DNA of 64,000 bases from an uncultured Roseovarius sp. (GTDB taxonomy: Bacteria > Pseudomonadota > Alphaproteobacteria > Rhodobacterales > Rhodobacteraceae), in the NCBI RefSeq assembly GCF_913057115.1, contig NZ_CAJXNN010000002.1, forward strand, positions 62,001 through 126,000, in the 5' to 3' direction. Both the position numbers and the translations under genes were made by a program. The notes under the pieces are model-generated. The model did not search any database, was not told where the DNA came from, and was given only the letters and a program-made list of their open reading frames with translations. Of this stretch, positions 17,078 to 24,597 are shown piece after piece; the stretch's first letter is position 1, and each line of letters starts with the position of its first letter.

Positions 17078-18516
17078 CAGTTGGACCTCCCGTTAAAGAA
17101 TGTATCTTCGTAAGCGCGTTCGCCATTGGCGATATCCTCGACCCAGAGGCGGACCTCGGTGCGCTCATCCTCGGCAGCGTCCGAGGAAGGCGGCGCAATG
17201 AGGTAGACACGTTGCAGTTTGGTGGAGTCCGCGGGGACATCCACGGTGGCATAGGGCGTTCCCTCCAGTTGCAGGCGGATCGACGGATCCTCACCCTTGA
17301 CCGAAAGGCGGAAGGGGCGATCCTCGCCATGCTTGTTGCGCAGGCGCACCTCATAGGCGTTGCGGATCGAGCCATCGGACATGGTCACGAAGGTCGGGTT
17401 ACGCACCGGGGCCACTGTCATGTCGATATCAGACCGGATGAAAAGCGCAAAGATCAGGCCGACCCCGACCAGCGACCAAAGCGAGGTATACAGGATCGTC
17501 CGGGGGCGCAGGATATGCTTGATGATCGGTTTCGGCTCACCGCCCGCGCGCTCGGACACTTCATCGGTCAGCGCCATGTAGTCGATCAAGCCGCGGGGCT
17601 TGCCGATCTTGGCCATGATGTCATCGCAGGCGTCGATACAAAGCGCACAGGTGATACACTCAAGCTGTTGCCCGTCGCGGATGTCGATGCCCACCGGGCA
17701 GACGTTGACGCAGGCCATGCAATCAATGCAATCGCCCTGTTCGGCCCCGGCCTTGACCTCTTCTGAGTTCTTGCGCGGCTCACCACGCCATTCGCGGTAA
17801 CCGACGGTCAGGGTGTCTTCGTCCATCATCGCCGCCTGAATGCGCGGCCACGGGCAGGCATAGATGCAAACCTGCTCCCGCGCGATCCCGCCGAAAAAGA
17901 AGGTGGTGCCGGTCAGGATGGCGACGGTGGTATAGGCAATCGGGTGGGCGTTCAGCGTGAACAGATCTACCAAAAGCGTTGGAGCATCGGCGAAATAAAA
18001 CACCCAAGCGCCGCCCGTCGCCGCCGCGATCAACAACCACGTGATCCACTTGGTCAGGCGCAGGCGCACCTTGCGCGCATCCAGCTTTTTCTGCCGATGC
18101 AGCCGCAGGCGCGCGTTGCGGTCGCCTTCGATCCAGCGCTCCACCAGAATGAAAAGGTCGGTCCAAACCGTCTGTGGGCATGCATAACCGCACCACACGC
18201 GGCCCAAGGCCGAGGTAAACAGGAACAGGCCCAGCCCGGCCATGACAAGCAAACCGGCGATGAAGTAAAACTCATGCGGCCAAATCTCGATCCAGAAGAA
18301 ATAGAAGCGGCGGTTGGCAAGGTCGATCAACACCGCCTGATCCGGCAGGCTTGGCCCCCGGTCCCAGCGAATCCAGGGCGTCAGGTAATAGATGCCCAGC
18401 GTGACCGCCATGATGATCCACTTGAGATTGCGGAATTTGCCGTAAACCTTCTTTGGAAAGACAGGCTCCCTGGCGGCATAAAGGCTTGGGGGTGTGTCGG
18501 GTTGGGTGTCGGCCAC
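17077..18516 (-). CDS. ccoG: Cytochrome cbb3 accessory protein CcoG (RdxB/FixG), 4Fe-4S protein
   Basis: A 479-residue polytopic membrane protein. CcoG has been shown to reduce Cu2+ for oxidase assembly. Five hydrophobic segments lie between about 35 and 350. Two 4Fe-4S motifs are visible in the central loop, CIDCMACVNVCP and CITCALCIDAC, and GYACPQTVWTDLF is the conserved NapH-like segment. A C-terminal Ig-like periplasmic domain (about 370-475) closes the protein. A FNR box lies about 65 bases upstream, consistent with induction at low oxygen. First gene of ccoGHIS. Confidence 0.95.
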   Translation of the reverse strand: MADTQPDTPPSLYAAREPVFPKKVYGKFRNLKWIIMAVTLGIYYLTPWIRWDRGPSLPDQAVLIDLANRRFYFFWIEIWPHEFYFIAGLLVMAGLGLFLFTSALGRVWCGYACPQTVWTDLFILVERWIEGDRNARLRLHRQKKLDARKVRLRLTKWITWLLIAAATGGAWVFYFADAPTLLVDLFTLNAHPIAYTTVAILTGTTFFFGGIAREQVCIYACPWPRIQAAMMDEDTLTVGYREWRGEPRKNSEEVKAGAEQGDCIDCMACVNVCPVGIDIRDGQQLECITCALCIDACDDIMAKIGKPRGLIDYMALTDEVSERAGGEPKPIIKHILRPRTILYTSLWSLVGVGLIFALFIRSDIDMTVAPVRNPTFVTMSDGSIRNAYEVRLRNKHGEDRPFRLSVKGEDPSIRLQLEGTPYATVDVPADSTKLQRVYLIAPPSSDAAEDERTEVRLWVEDIANGERAYEDTFFNGRSN

Positions 18517-18580
18517 GGAATCACTCCGATGTTCGCGTTCTTGTTCTAGGCTGTTCTTTCAGGCGCGGGGCTGGCCAGCC

Positions 18581-18594
18581 TTGATTTGGGTCAA
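18581..18594 (-). promoter_or_regulatory. FNR/FnrL box before ccoG
   Basis: TTGATTTGGGTCAA matches TTGAT-N4-ATCAA with one mismatch. It lies 65-78 bases upstream of the ccoG start, just past the 3' end of the LysR gene, so it is placed to activate ccoGHIS at low oxygen from a promoter separate from ccoNOQP. Confidence 0.75.
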
Positions 18595-18618
18595 ATTCTG
18601 ACTCTGAAAGTGATCTAT

Positions 18619-19515
18619 TCATTCCTGCGCCAAATCGCGTGCGGCATTTCGCGCCTCGCGCCGCAGCCAATTGGCAAAGGCTTTGGCGCGCGGGCGCAGT
18701 GGGCCTTTGCGCGAAACGATGTAGTATCCGGCGCCTTCCTTTTCGCGGAAGAGTTCCAGCAACCGGCCGGCGGCAATGTCCCGGCACACCCATTCATGCA
18801 CGGTCACCGCCACGCCATAGCCATTGCGCAGCCCATCCAGAAGCAGGTTCCCCGGAACTTGCGTCAAACCGCCTTCGCGGTCTGCGGTAACGCCTTGGGA
18901 CCGCAGCCAATCCGAGGACTCATTCGTTCCGTACTCCTGCAACCATGGCAGGCCGACGAGATCGGCAGGTTCCGATATCTCCTTGCCCTCGACAAGGCCG
19001 GGGGCGGCCACCGCCACGATAGGCGACTTGAACAACAGATGCGCATCAAGACCCGGCCAATCCCCGCTGCCATGGCGAATGGCAATGTCGATCCCGCCGG
19101 GCTCAAGCGTGACCATCTGCGGTGTCGGGTCGATCATGATGTCGGTGCCGGGATGCGCCTGCCGGAATGCGGCCAGCCGCGGCATCAGCCAATGCGCCGC
19201 GAAACTGGGCGTGGTCGAGATTTGCAGCGCACGCCCCGCATCAGCCCCGGTCAGCGCCTCTATGGTGCGGGCAATGCCGCCGAACCCGCTTGTTAGCGCC
19301 TCGGCCAGTTGCCGCCCCTCGGGCGTCAGGGCCAGACTGCGCCCCGACCGATCCACCAGCGTCAGCCCCATATGCCCTTCAAGCGTTTTGATCTGCTGGC
19401 TGATCGCCGCGTGGCTGACGTTCAGAGCCGCACCCGCGGCACTGGCCGAGCCTGTCTCGGCCAAGGCGGCAAAGGCGCGAAGCGCGGTCAGGGGCGGCAG
19501 GTTCAGCCAATCCAA
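18619..19515 (-). CDS. LysR-family regulator, GcvA-like
   Basis: A 298-residue LysR protein starting with TTG at 19515 (ribosome site AAGGA upstream). The N-terminal part (PPLTALRAFAALAETGSASAA then NVSHAAISQQIKTLE) and the effector domain with STTPSFAAHWLMPRL and GGIDIAIRHGSGDWPGL are typical of the GcvA/AmpR-type branch. It interrupts the usual contiguous ccoNOQP-ccoGHIS order. It is divergent from a small gene at 19617, its most likely target. Nothing in the sequence links it directly to oxidase biogenesis. Confidence 0.88.
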   Translation of the reverse strand: MDWLNLPPLTALRAFAALAETGSASAAGAALNVSHAAISQQIKTLEGHMGLTLVDRSGRSLALTPEGRQLAEALTSGFGGIARTIEALTGADAGRALQISTTPSFAAHWLMPRLAAFRQAHPGTDIMIDPTPQMVTLEPGGIDIAIRHGSGDWPGLDAHLLFKSPIVAVAAPGLVEGKEISEPADLVGLPWLQEYGTNESSDWLRSQGVTADREGGLTQVPGNLLLDGLRNGYGVAVTVHEWVCRDIAAGRLLELFREKEGAGYYIVSRKGPLRPRAKAFANWLRREARNAARDLAQE

Positions 19516-19547
19516 GTGTCAGTTTTCCTTACATCTCAAAATTTTTC

Positions 19548-19571
19548 CTGAGTCGCATTATGCGCAGTCAG
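19548..19571. promoter_or_regulatory. Imperfect dyad, candidate LysR operator
   Basis: CTGAGTCGCATTATGCGCAGTCAG has matching outer (CTGA/TCAG) and inner (GCAT/ATGC) arms, with one unpaired extra base. It lies in the 101-base divergent space between the GcvA-like gene and the small ORF at 19617. Confidence 0.35.
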
Positions 19572-19616
19572 TAGCCATAAATAAAGGCAGGAAACGCACA
19601 GAGGAAAGGACAAACC

Positions 19617-19772
19617 ATGCTTGGTATTTTCGCAAAATCTTTCAATACTGCCACTCGGACCGATCACCGCGTACATTGGGGCGCACCGGGCCATTGGAAA
19701 AAGGGGCCCGCCTTCGACACCCGCGACAGCGCCGAGCTCGTCGCCCACACAGAGGGCCGCCGCCGTGACTGA
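19617..19772 (+). CDS. Small protein of unknown function, divergent from LysR gene
   Basis: A 51-residue ORF (MLGIFAKSF... ending EGRRRD). It has a very strong ribosome site, GAGGAAAGGA, six bases before the ATG, which is the main evidence that it is translated. The middle is rich in His, Trp and Gly (DHRVHWGAPGHW); there is no membrane helix and no recognised domain. Its position opposite the GcvA-like gene suggests regulation by it. The 234 bases that follow contain only short overlapping frames and a hairpin. Confidence 0.6.
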   Translation: MLGIFAKSFNTATRTDHRVHWGAPGHWKKGPAFDTRDSAELVAHTEGRRRD

Positions 19773-19961
19773 AGGCTTGGCAGACCCGCTTGAGCGCCCC
19801 GGCTCAATGGCCGGCCACAGGCAGCACTGGCCTTGGACACATGGCCGTTGGAAAACGCCAAAAACGCCCGAGCGGCGTTGACAGAGGCCAGTGATTTCGC
19901 GGAGAAAAGTGGCACCGGCCTTCCAGGAAACGCGCGAACAGGACGGAAGGGCCGGTGCCGA

Positions 19962-19995
19962 ACCCGCAGGCGCGATGCGTCTGCGGGTGTTCTTT
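19962..19995 (+). terminator. Hairpin terminator between small ORF and ccoP
   Basis: ACCCGCAG (19962-19969) pairs with CTGCGGGT (19981-19988) over an 11-base loop, followed on the plus strand by GTTCTTTTC. It lies 12-45 bases past the ccoP stop on the opposite strand, so it may serve both convergent transcripts; the T-rich side favours the plus strand. Confidence 0.55.
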
Positions 19996-20006
19996 TCAGG
20001 CGGGGC

Positions 20007-20879
20007 TTATTCGCCGCCGCCCAACTGGTGGACATAGGTGGTGACAGCGCGGATTTCCGCCTCGCTGAGTTCGGCACCACCCATCGGGGGCATCACGCCA
20101 AAGCGCGAGTTGACCACCGTGTATTTCACCGCGTCGTAATCCCCACCATAAAGCCAGATGGCATCGGCAAGGTTCGGCGCGCCTTGGTAGATATCGCCCA
20201 TCCCGTTGTCGCCGTGACAAGCGGCACAGTTGTCCAGATAGACAGTCTGGCCCGCCTCGACCAATGACGCATCGACCGGCTCGTATGCAGGCGACAGCGA
20301 CATCACGTAGTTGACCACCTGTTCAACCTGCGCCTCGTCCAGAAGCTCGCCAAAGGCGGGCATTTCCGAGTAACGCGCATCGGGGTCGTCTTCGTTCCGG
20401 ATGCCGTGTTTGACGCTGTAATGGATGTCCTCCATCGTGCCGCCCCAAAGCCATGCATCGTCTTGCAGGTTGGGATAGCCCTTGGCGCCAGCCGCGCCCG
20501 AGCCGTGACACTGCGCACACCACGTCATGAAGATCGACTCACCCGCCGAGGTGGCATAGGTGGCCAGTTCTTCATCACCAGCGATCGAGGCCAGCTCGAC
20601 CGAGGCGAGTTTTTCGTTGATCGCGGCATTGGCGGCTTCGGCCTCGGCGATGTCCTGCGCCACGTTGGCGCGGGTCGACCAGCCAAGGTAGCCCGAGGTG
20701 GCATCCTTGATACCGGGCCAGGCCGGATAGGCGATGGTGTACCAGATGCCCCAGACGATCGTGGCGTAGAAGATCCACAGCCACCAGCGCGGCAGGGGGT
20801 TGTTATACTCCTGAATGCCGTCCCATTCGTGGCCGGTGGTATCCGGTTCCTGTTTTTGCTGTTTTGGATTTTTTGCCAT
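20007..20879 (-). CDS. ccoP: cbb3-type cytochrome c oxidase subunit III (di-haem)
   Basis: Carries electrons from soluble or membrane-bound cytochromes to CcoO/CcoN. The 290-residue form starting MAKNPKQQ is chosen since AAGGAGG lies 10 bases before ATG 20879; the in-frame GTG at 20888 has only one base of spacing. There is one membrane helix (about 30-52) and two c-type haem sites, CAQCH (~121-125) and CAACH (~218-222), with downstream Met ligand regions (SEMPAFG, VMPPMGG). Overlaps or abuts ccoQ; last gene of ccoNOQP. Confidence 0.95.
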   Translation of the reverse strand: MAKNPKQQKQEPDTTGHEWDGIQEYNNPLPRWWLWIFYATIVWGIWYTIAYPAWPGIKDATSGYLGWSTRANVAQDIAEAEAANAAINEKLASVELASIAGDEELATYATSAGESIFMTWCAQCHGSGAAGAKGYPNLQDDAWLWGGTMEDIHYSVKHGIRNEDDPDARYSEMPAFGELLDEAQVEQVVNYVMSLSPAYEPVDASLVEAGQTVYLDNCAACHGDNGMGDIYQGAPNLADAIWLYGGDYDAVKYTVVNSRFGVMPPMGGAELSEAEIRAVTTYVHQLGGGE

Positions 20880-20884
20880 GTCGT

Positions 20885-21115
20885 TCACGCCTCCTTGGCG
20901 TCGGCTTCACCGCGCTTGGCGGAATTGTCTTCGGCGTCAGCGTCCTCGCCCGTGGCGGGCTTGTCCTCGTGCCGGAAGGGGATGTTCGATGGGTTATCAT
21001 AGGTCTTGGTGGATCCGGGTCGGAAGACCCAGATCACCACACCGATGAAGAACACAAAGAGAAACAGAAGCATCCAGCTGTCGGCGAACTGACGAAGAAA
21101 GGAATAGGTTTCCAT
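20885..21115 (-). CDS. ccoQ: cbb3-type oxidase small subunit CcoQ
   Basis: A 76-residue single-pass protein: helix at about 12-32 (SWMLLFLFVFFIGVVIWVF) and then a charged tail with the family motif FRPGSTKTYDNPSNIPFR. CcoQ stabilises the assembled oxidase, in particular CcoP. It lies between ccoO (17-base gap) and ccoP, the usual N-O-Q-P order. Confidence 0.93.
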   Translation of the reverse strand: METYSFLRQFADSWMLLFLFVFFIGVVIWVFRPGSTKTYDNPSNIPFRHEDKPATGEDADAEDNSAKRGEADAKEA

Positions 21116-21132
21116 TGGTCCTTGTCCTTTTC

Positions 21133-21861
21133 CTAGCGGTTTGCCACCGGGGTGAAGGTTGAGAAGTCAACCAAGGTACCCAGCATTTGCATATACGCGA
21201 TCAGCGCGTCAGCTTCCGATATGCCCGGCTGCCCGTCGAAGTTGCGCACGTTCACGTTTTCGCCGTAGCGTTCGAACAACCCGTCGGTGTCACCGAATGG
21301 ATCGGTCTGCACGGCAAAGTCAGCCTGCGCGTTTTCGATCATCTCGTCGCTGTAGGGCACACCCACAAGGGCATGTGTCGACAGCAAGTCCGCGATATAG
21401 GTGCCTTCGATCATCCGGTCTTCGAGATAACCATACTTGGGCATCACCGATTCCGGCACCACCGATTGCGGATCGCGCAGGTGGTCGACGTGCCACTCGT
21501 CCGAATAGCGGCCACCGACGCGGGCAAGGTCGGGCCCTGTCCGCTTGGAGCCCCACTGGAACGGGTGATCGTACTGCGATTCCGCGGCGAGGCTGTAGTG
21601 ACCATAACGTTCGACCTCGTCCCGCATGGGGCGGATCATCTGGCTGTGGCACACATAGCAACCCTCACGGATGTAGATATCGCGCCCGGTCAGTTCCAGC
21701 GGGGTGTAGGGGCGCATGCCCTCTACATCCTCGATGGTGTTCTCCAACCAGAACAGGGGTGCGATCTGTACGATGCCGCCGATGGTGACAACGAGGAAGG
21801 CAAAGATCGAAAGAAGCGTAACGTTCTTCTCAAGGATCGTGTGTTTGTCGAGAATTCCCAT
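21133..21861 (-). CDS. ccoO: cbb3-type cytochrome c oxidase subunit II (mono-haem)
   Basis: A 242-residue membrane-anchored c-type cytochrome that receives electrons from CcoP and passes them to haem b of CcoN. It has an N-terminal helix (about 18-40) and one haem site, [11 protein letters not shown]. The start at 21861 is set by GGAGGG eight bases upstream; the frame runs to 21894 but would then overlap ccoN. The gap to ccoN is 16 bases. Confidence 0.95.
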   Translation of the reverse strand: MGILDKHTILEKNVTLLSIFAFLVVTIGGIVQIAPLFWLENTIEDVEGMRPYTPLELTGRDIYIREGCYVCHSQMIRPMRDEVERYGHYSLAAESQYDHPFQWGSKRTGPDLARVGGRYSDEWHVDHLRDPQSVVPESVMPKYGYLEDRMIEGTYIADLLSTHALVGVPYSDEMIENAQADFAVQTDPFGDTDGLFERYGENVNVRNFDGQPGISEADALIAYMQMLGTLVDFSTFTPVANR

Positions 21862-21877
21862 TGATCGGTCCCTCCTC

Positions 21878-23482
21878 TTATTCGGCCGGGACAACGGAGT
21901 TGTTGGCTTCGACAGCCGGGCTCCGTCTTACGGTCATGTAAAGGTTGTAGCACATGATGATGCCACCAGCGACATAGAGCACCCCGCCCAGACCACGTAC
22001 GATGTACATGGGCAGCTTGGCGTCCACGGTGTCGGCGAAGGAGTTCACGAGGAAGCCGTTTGCATCCACTTCGCGCCACATCAGGCCCTCCATGATGCCG
22101 GTCACCCACATGGAGGCGGCGTAGAGGATGATGCCAATGGTCGCGAGCCAGAAGTGCCAGCTGACCATGCTCAGGCTGTAAAGACGTTCCTTGTTCCACA
22201 GCTTGGGCACGAGGAAGTACAGAGCACCGAAGGTGATCATGCCGTTCCAGCCAAGCGCGCCAGAGTGGACGTGGCCAATGGTCCAGTCGGTGTAGTGCGA
22301 CAGCGAGTTCACCGCGCGGATCGACATCATCGGACCCTCAAAAGTCGACATGCCGTAAAAGCCGATCGAGATCACCATCATGCGGATGATCGGATCGGTG
22401 CGCAGTTTGTCCCATGCACCCGAAAGCGTCATCAGGCCGTTGATCATGCCACCCCAGGAGGGCATCCACAGAACGATCGAGAACACCATGCCCAGCGTCG
22501 AGGCCCAGTCGGGCAGCGCCGTATAATGCAGGTGGTGCGGACCGGCCCAGATATAGATGAAGATCAGCGCCCAGAAGTGGATGATCGACAGTTTGTAGCT
22601 GAACACGGGGCGTTCGGCCTGTTTCGGCACGAAGTAATACATCATGCCAAGGAAACCGGCGGTCAGGAAGAAGCCCACGGCGTTGTGGCCGTACCACCAT
22701 TGCGTCATGGCATCCTGCACGCCCGAGAAGACCTGAACCGATTTGGAGCCCCAGATGGAGACCGGAATGCTCAGGTTGTTCACCACGTGCAACATGGCCA
22801 CGGTGATGATGAACGACAGGTAGAACCAGTTGGCCACATAGATATGCGGCTCTTTCCGCTTGACGATGGTGCCAAGGAACACGGCCAGGTAGGCAACCCA
22901 GACGATGGTCAGCCACCAGTCAACGTACCATTCCGGCTCGGCGTATTCTTTCGACTGGGTCGCGCCCAGAAGATAGCCGGTGGCGGCAAGGACGATCACC
23001 AGTTGGAAACCCCAGAAGACGAACCACGCAAGATTGCCGCCCCAAAGGCGGGCTGCCGATGTGCGTTGCACCACGTAGAAGGACGTCGCGATCAGGGCAT
23101 TGCCCCCAAACGCGAAAATCACCGCCGAGGTGTGCAAGGGCCGCAACCGACCGAAGTTCATGTAGCCCTGCGCCCACTCGAAGTTGAGCTGCGGAAAGGC
23201 CAGTTGGAAGGCGATGAACGTCCCGGCCAGAAAGCCGACAACGCCCCAAAGGGCGGTCGCGATCACGCCGGCGCGCACGACGCCATCCATATATTCGCCG
23301 GACAGGTCCACGTTCGGTACGGGCTCATCCGTATTGCGCAAAACCCAAATAAATAGGCCACCAGCGGCCAGCGCCACCGTCAGCGCATTGACCAGATAGG
23401 CCAGATCGCGCGCGAAATTGGCGGCAATCAACGCGAAAAGCGTGATGAGGCCAAGCACGATCAGCTTGATGTAGTTCGTCAT
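21878..23482 (-). CDS. ccoN: cbb3-type cytochrome c oxidase subunit I
   Basis: The catalytic haem-copper subunit that reduces oxygen at the high-spin haem b3-CuB centre and pumps protons. The 534 residues form about twelve to fourteen helices. Ligand regions include the early His in [27 protein letters not shown] and [12 protein letters not shown] for CuB, and [13 protein letters not shown] for the haems. The YIWAGPHH helix fits the Tyr-His arrangement of C-type oxidases. First gene of ccoNOQP, with an exact FNR box about 96 bases upstream. Confidence 0.97.
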   Translation of the reverse strand: MTNYIKLIVLGLITLFALIAANFARDLAYLVNALTVALAAGGLFIWVLRNTDEPVPNVDLSGEYMDGVVRAGVIATALWGVVGFLAGTFIAFQLAFPQLNFEWAQGYMNFGRLRPLHTSAVIFAFGGNALIATSFYVVQRTSAARLWGGNLAWFVFWGFQLVIVLAATGYLLGATQSKEYAEPEWYVDWWLTIVWVAYLAVFLGTIVKRKEPHIYVANWFYLSFIITVAMLHVVNNLSIPVSIWGSKSVQVFSGVQDAMTQWWYGHNAVGFFLTAGFLGMMYYFVPKQAERPVFSYKLSIIHFWALIFIYIWAGPHHLHYTALPDWASTLGMVFSIVLWMPSWGGMINGLMTLSGAWDKLRTDPIIRMMVISIGFYGMSTFEGPMMSIRAVNSLSHYTDWTIGHVHSGALGWNGMITFGALYFLVPKLWNKERLYSLSMVSWHFWLATIGIILYAASMWVTGIMEGLMWREVDANGFLVNSFADTVDAKLPMYIVRGLGGVLYVAGGIIMCYNLYMTVRRSPAVEANNSVVPAE

Positions 23483-23577
23483 GTTGCGTCCCTTCGTCTC
23501 TTACCGCGCGATTCGAACTTCGTCGCGCGGGCGCGTTTAGACTGCTGCGTTAATGCTGCGCGTGCCAAGACGTTGCC

Positions 23578-23591
23578 TTGATCTGCATCAA
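23578..23591. promoter_or_regulatory. FNR/FnrL box, ccoN side
   Basis: TTGATCTGCATCAA is an exact match to TTGAT-N4-ATCAA. It is the nearer to ccoN of two boxes in the divergent ccoN-uspA space and ends 96 bases before the ccoN start. The same 14-mer occurs in the fnrL-hemN space. Confidence 0.9.
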
Positions 23592-23609
23592 TAACGGGTG
23601 GCACATTTC

Positions 23610-23623
23610 TTGATGCGCATCAA
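23610..23623. promoter_or_regulatory. FNR/FnrL box, uspA side
   Basis: TTGATGCGCATCAA is an exact match to the FNR consensus and lies 61-74 bases before the uspA start. Two separate boxes suggest that ccoN and uspA each have their own FnrL-activated promoter. Confidence 0.9.
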
Positions 23624-23683
23624 AGCGGAATCCATGCGAAGGCGATTAGCGTAGGAGCAGCAACCAAACATGAGGATACCCCG

Positions 23684-24523
23684 ATGACGTATAACAGCCT
23701 GTTCTCCGTGGTTACCGATGAAGCCTTTGTCGACGACACCATGGCGCAGGCCATGGCCATGGCAACCGCGCATGATGCGCATCTGGATGTGCTGTGCCTT
23801 GGCGTCGATCGCAGCCAGACGGGATATTACTACGCCGGGGCAAGCGCCGTGGTCTTGCAGGAAACCATCACCCGGGCGCATGAAGAATCAGAGGCGCTTG
23901 AGGCGAAAGTCAAGAAACTGCTCGACGGCTCGGGCATCCGCTGGGCCAGCGAAACCGGTGTCGCGCAACTGGCCGATCTGGGCCGTCATGTGGCCGCAAG
24001 GGCGCGGTTTTCGGACTTGGTCGTGCTGCCGCGTCCCTATGGCGACAACTGCGGCGCTGAACTGGAACCGGTGACCGAATCGGCGCTTTTCGAAGGCAAT
24101 ACTCCGGCGCTGATCGTGCCCCCCAAGACAAAGCCACAGCCCACACCGGGCCGGATAATGATCGGCTGGAACGAAAGCAACGAGGCGCTCAGCGCAATCC
24201 GCGCGGCGATGCCGCTTATCACGGCGGCGGACGCGGTGCATGTGGTGGTGATCGACCCGCCGCAGCACGGGCCCAACCGCTCGGACCCCGGCGGGCTGGT
24301 CTCGCAATACCTGGCACGGCACGGCGCGAAGGTGGAAATCGACGTGCTGTCGAAGACCCTGCCGCGCGTGTCCGACGTCCTGCTGCGCCATGCCGACGAC
24401 ATGAACGCCGATATGCTGGTCATGGGGGCCTATGGCCACTCGCGCTTCCGCGAGGCGGTGTTTGGCGGGGCCACGCGCGATATGTTGGAACAAACCGACC
24501 TGCCGGTGTTCATGGCGCGGTAA
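23684..24523 (+). CDS. uspA: Tandem universal stress protein
   Basis: A 279-residue cytosolic protein with two Usp domains (about 1-140 and 150-279). The second ends with the nucleotide-binding-type motif GAYGHSRFREAVFGG; the first lacks a clear copy. Tandem Usp proteins beside fnrL and ccoN are a known feature of Rhodobacter relatives. The exact function is unknown; a role in stress survival under oxygen limitation is inferred from the family and the upstream FNR box. Confidence 0.9.
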   Translation: MTYNSLFSVVTDEAFVDDTMAQAMAMATAHDAHLDVLCLGVDRSQTGYYYAGASAVVLQETITRAHEESEALEAKVKKLLDGSGIRWASETGVAQLADLGRHVAARARFSDLVVLPRPYGDNCGAELEPVTESALFEGNTPALIVPPKTKPQPTPGRIMIGWNESNEALSAIRAAMPLITAADAVHVVVIDPPQHGPNRSDPGGLVSQYLARHGAKVEIDVLSKTLPRVSDVLLRHADDMNADMLVMGAYGHSRFREAVFGGATRDMLEQTDLPVFMAR

Positions 24524-24543
24524 GACCATCCCGAATTACCGAC

Positions 24544-24572
24544 AAAGGCACACCCGCTTTGGGTGCGCCTTT
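24544..24572. terminator. Bidirectional terminator between uspA and VWA gene
   Basis: AAAGGC-A-CACCC pairs with GGGTG-C-GCCTTT around a GCTTT loop, with a single internal mismatch. A and T runs flank both sides, so it can end the convergent uspA and VWA-protein transcripts. Confidence 0.75.
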
Positions 24573-24597
24573 CTTGTCTTCCGCATAAGCCTTTTAG

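Noticed and set aside
19766-19998. Overlapping short plus-strand frames after the 51-residue ORF
   Set aside because: None has a ribosome site or a coherent composition, and the region ends in a hairpin near the ccoP 3' end.
21716-23356. A 546-residue plus-strand frame over ccoN and ccoO
   Set aside because: It is antisense to two certain oxidase genes and has the composition of a GC-rich shadow frame.
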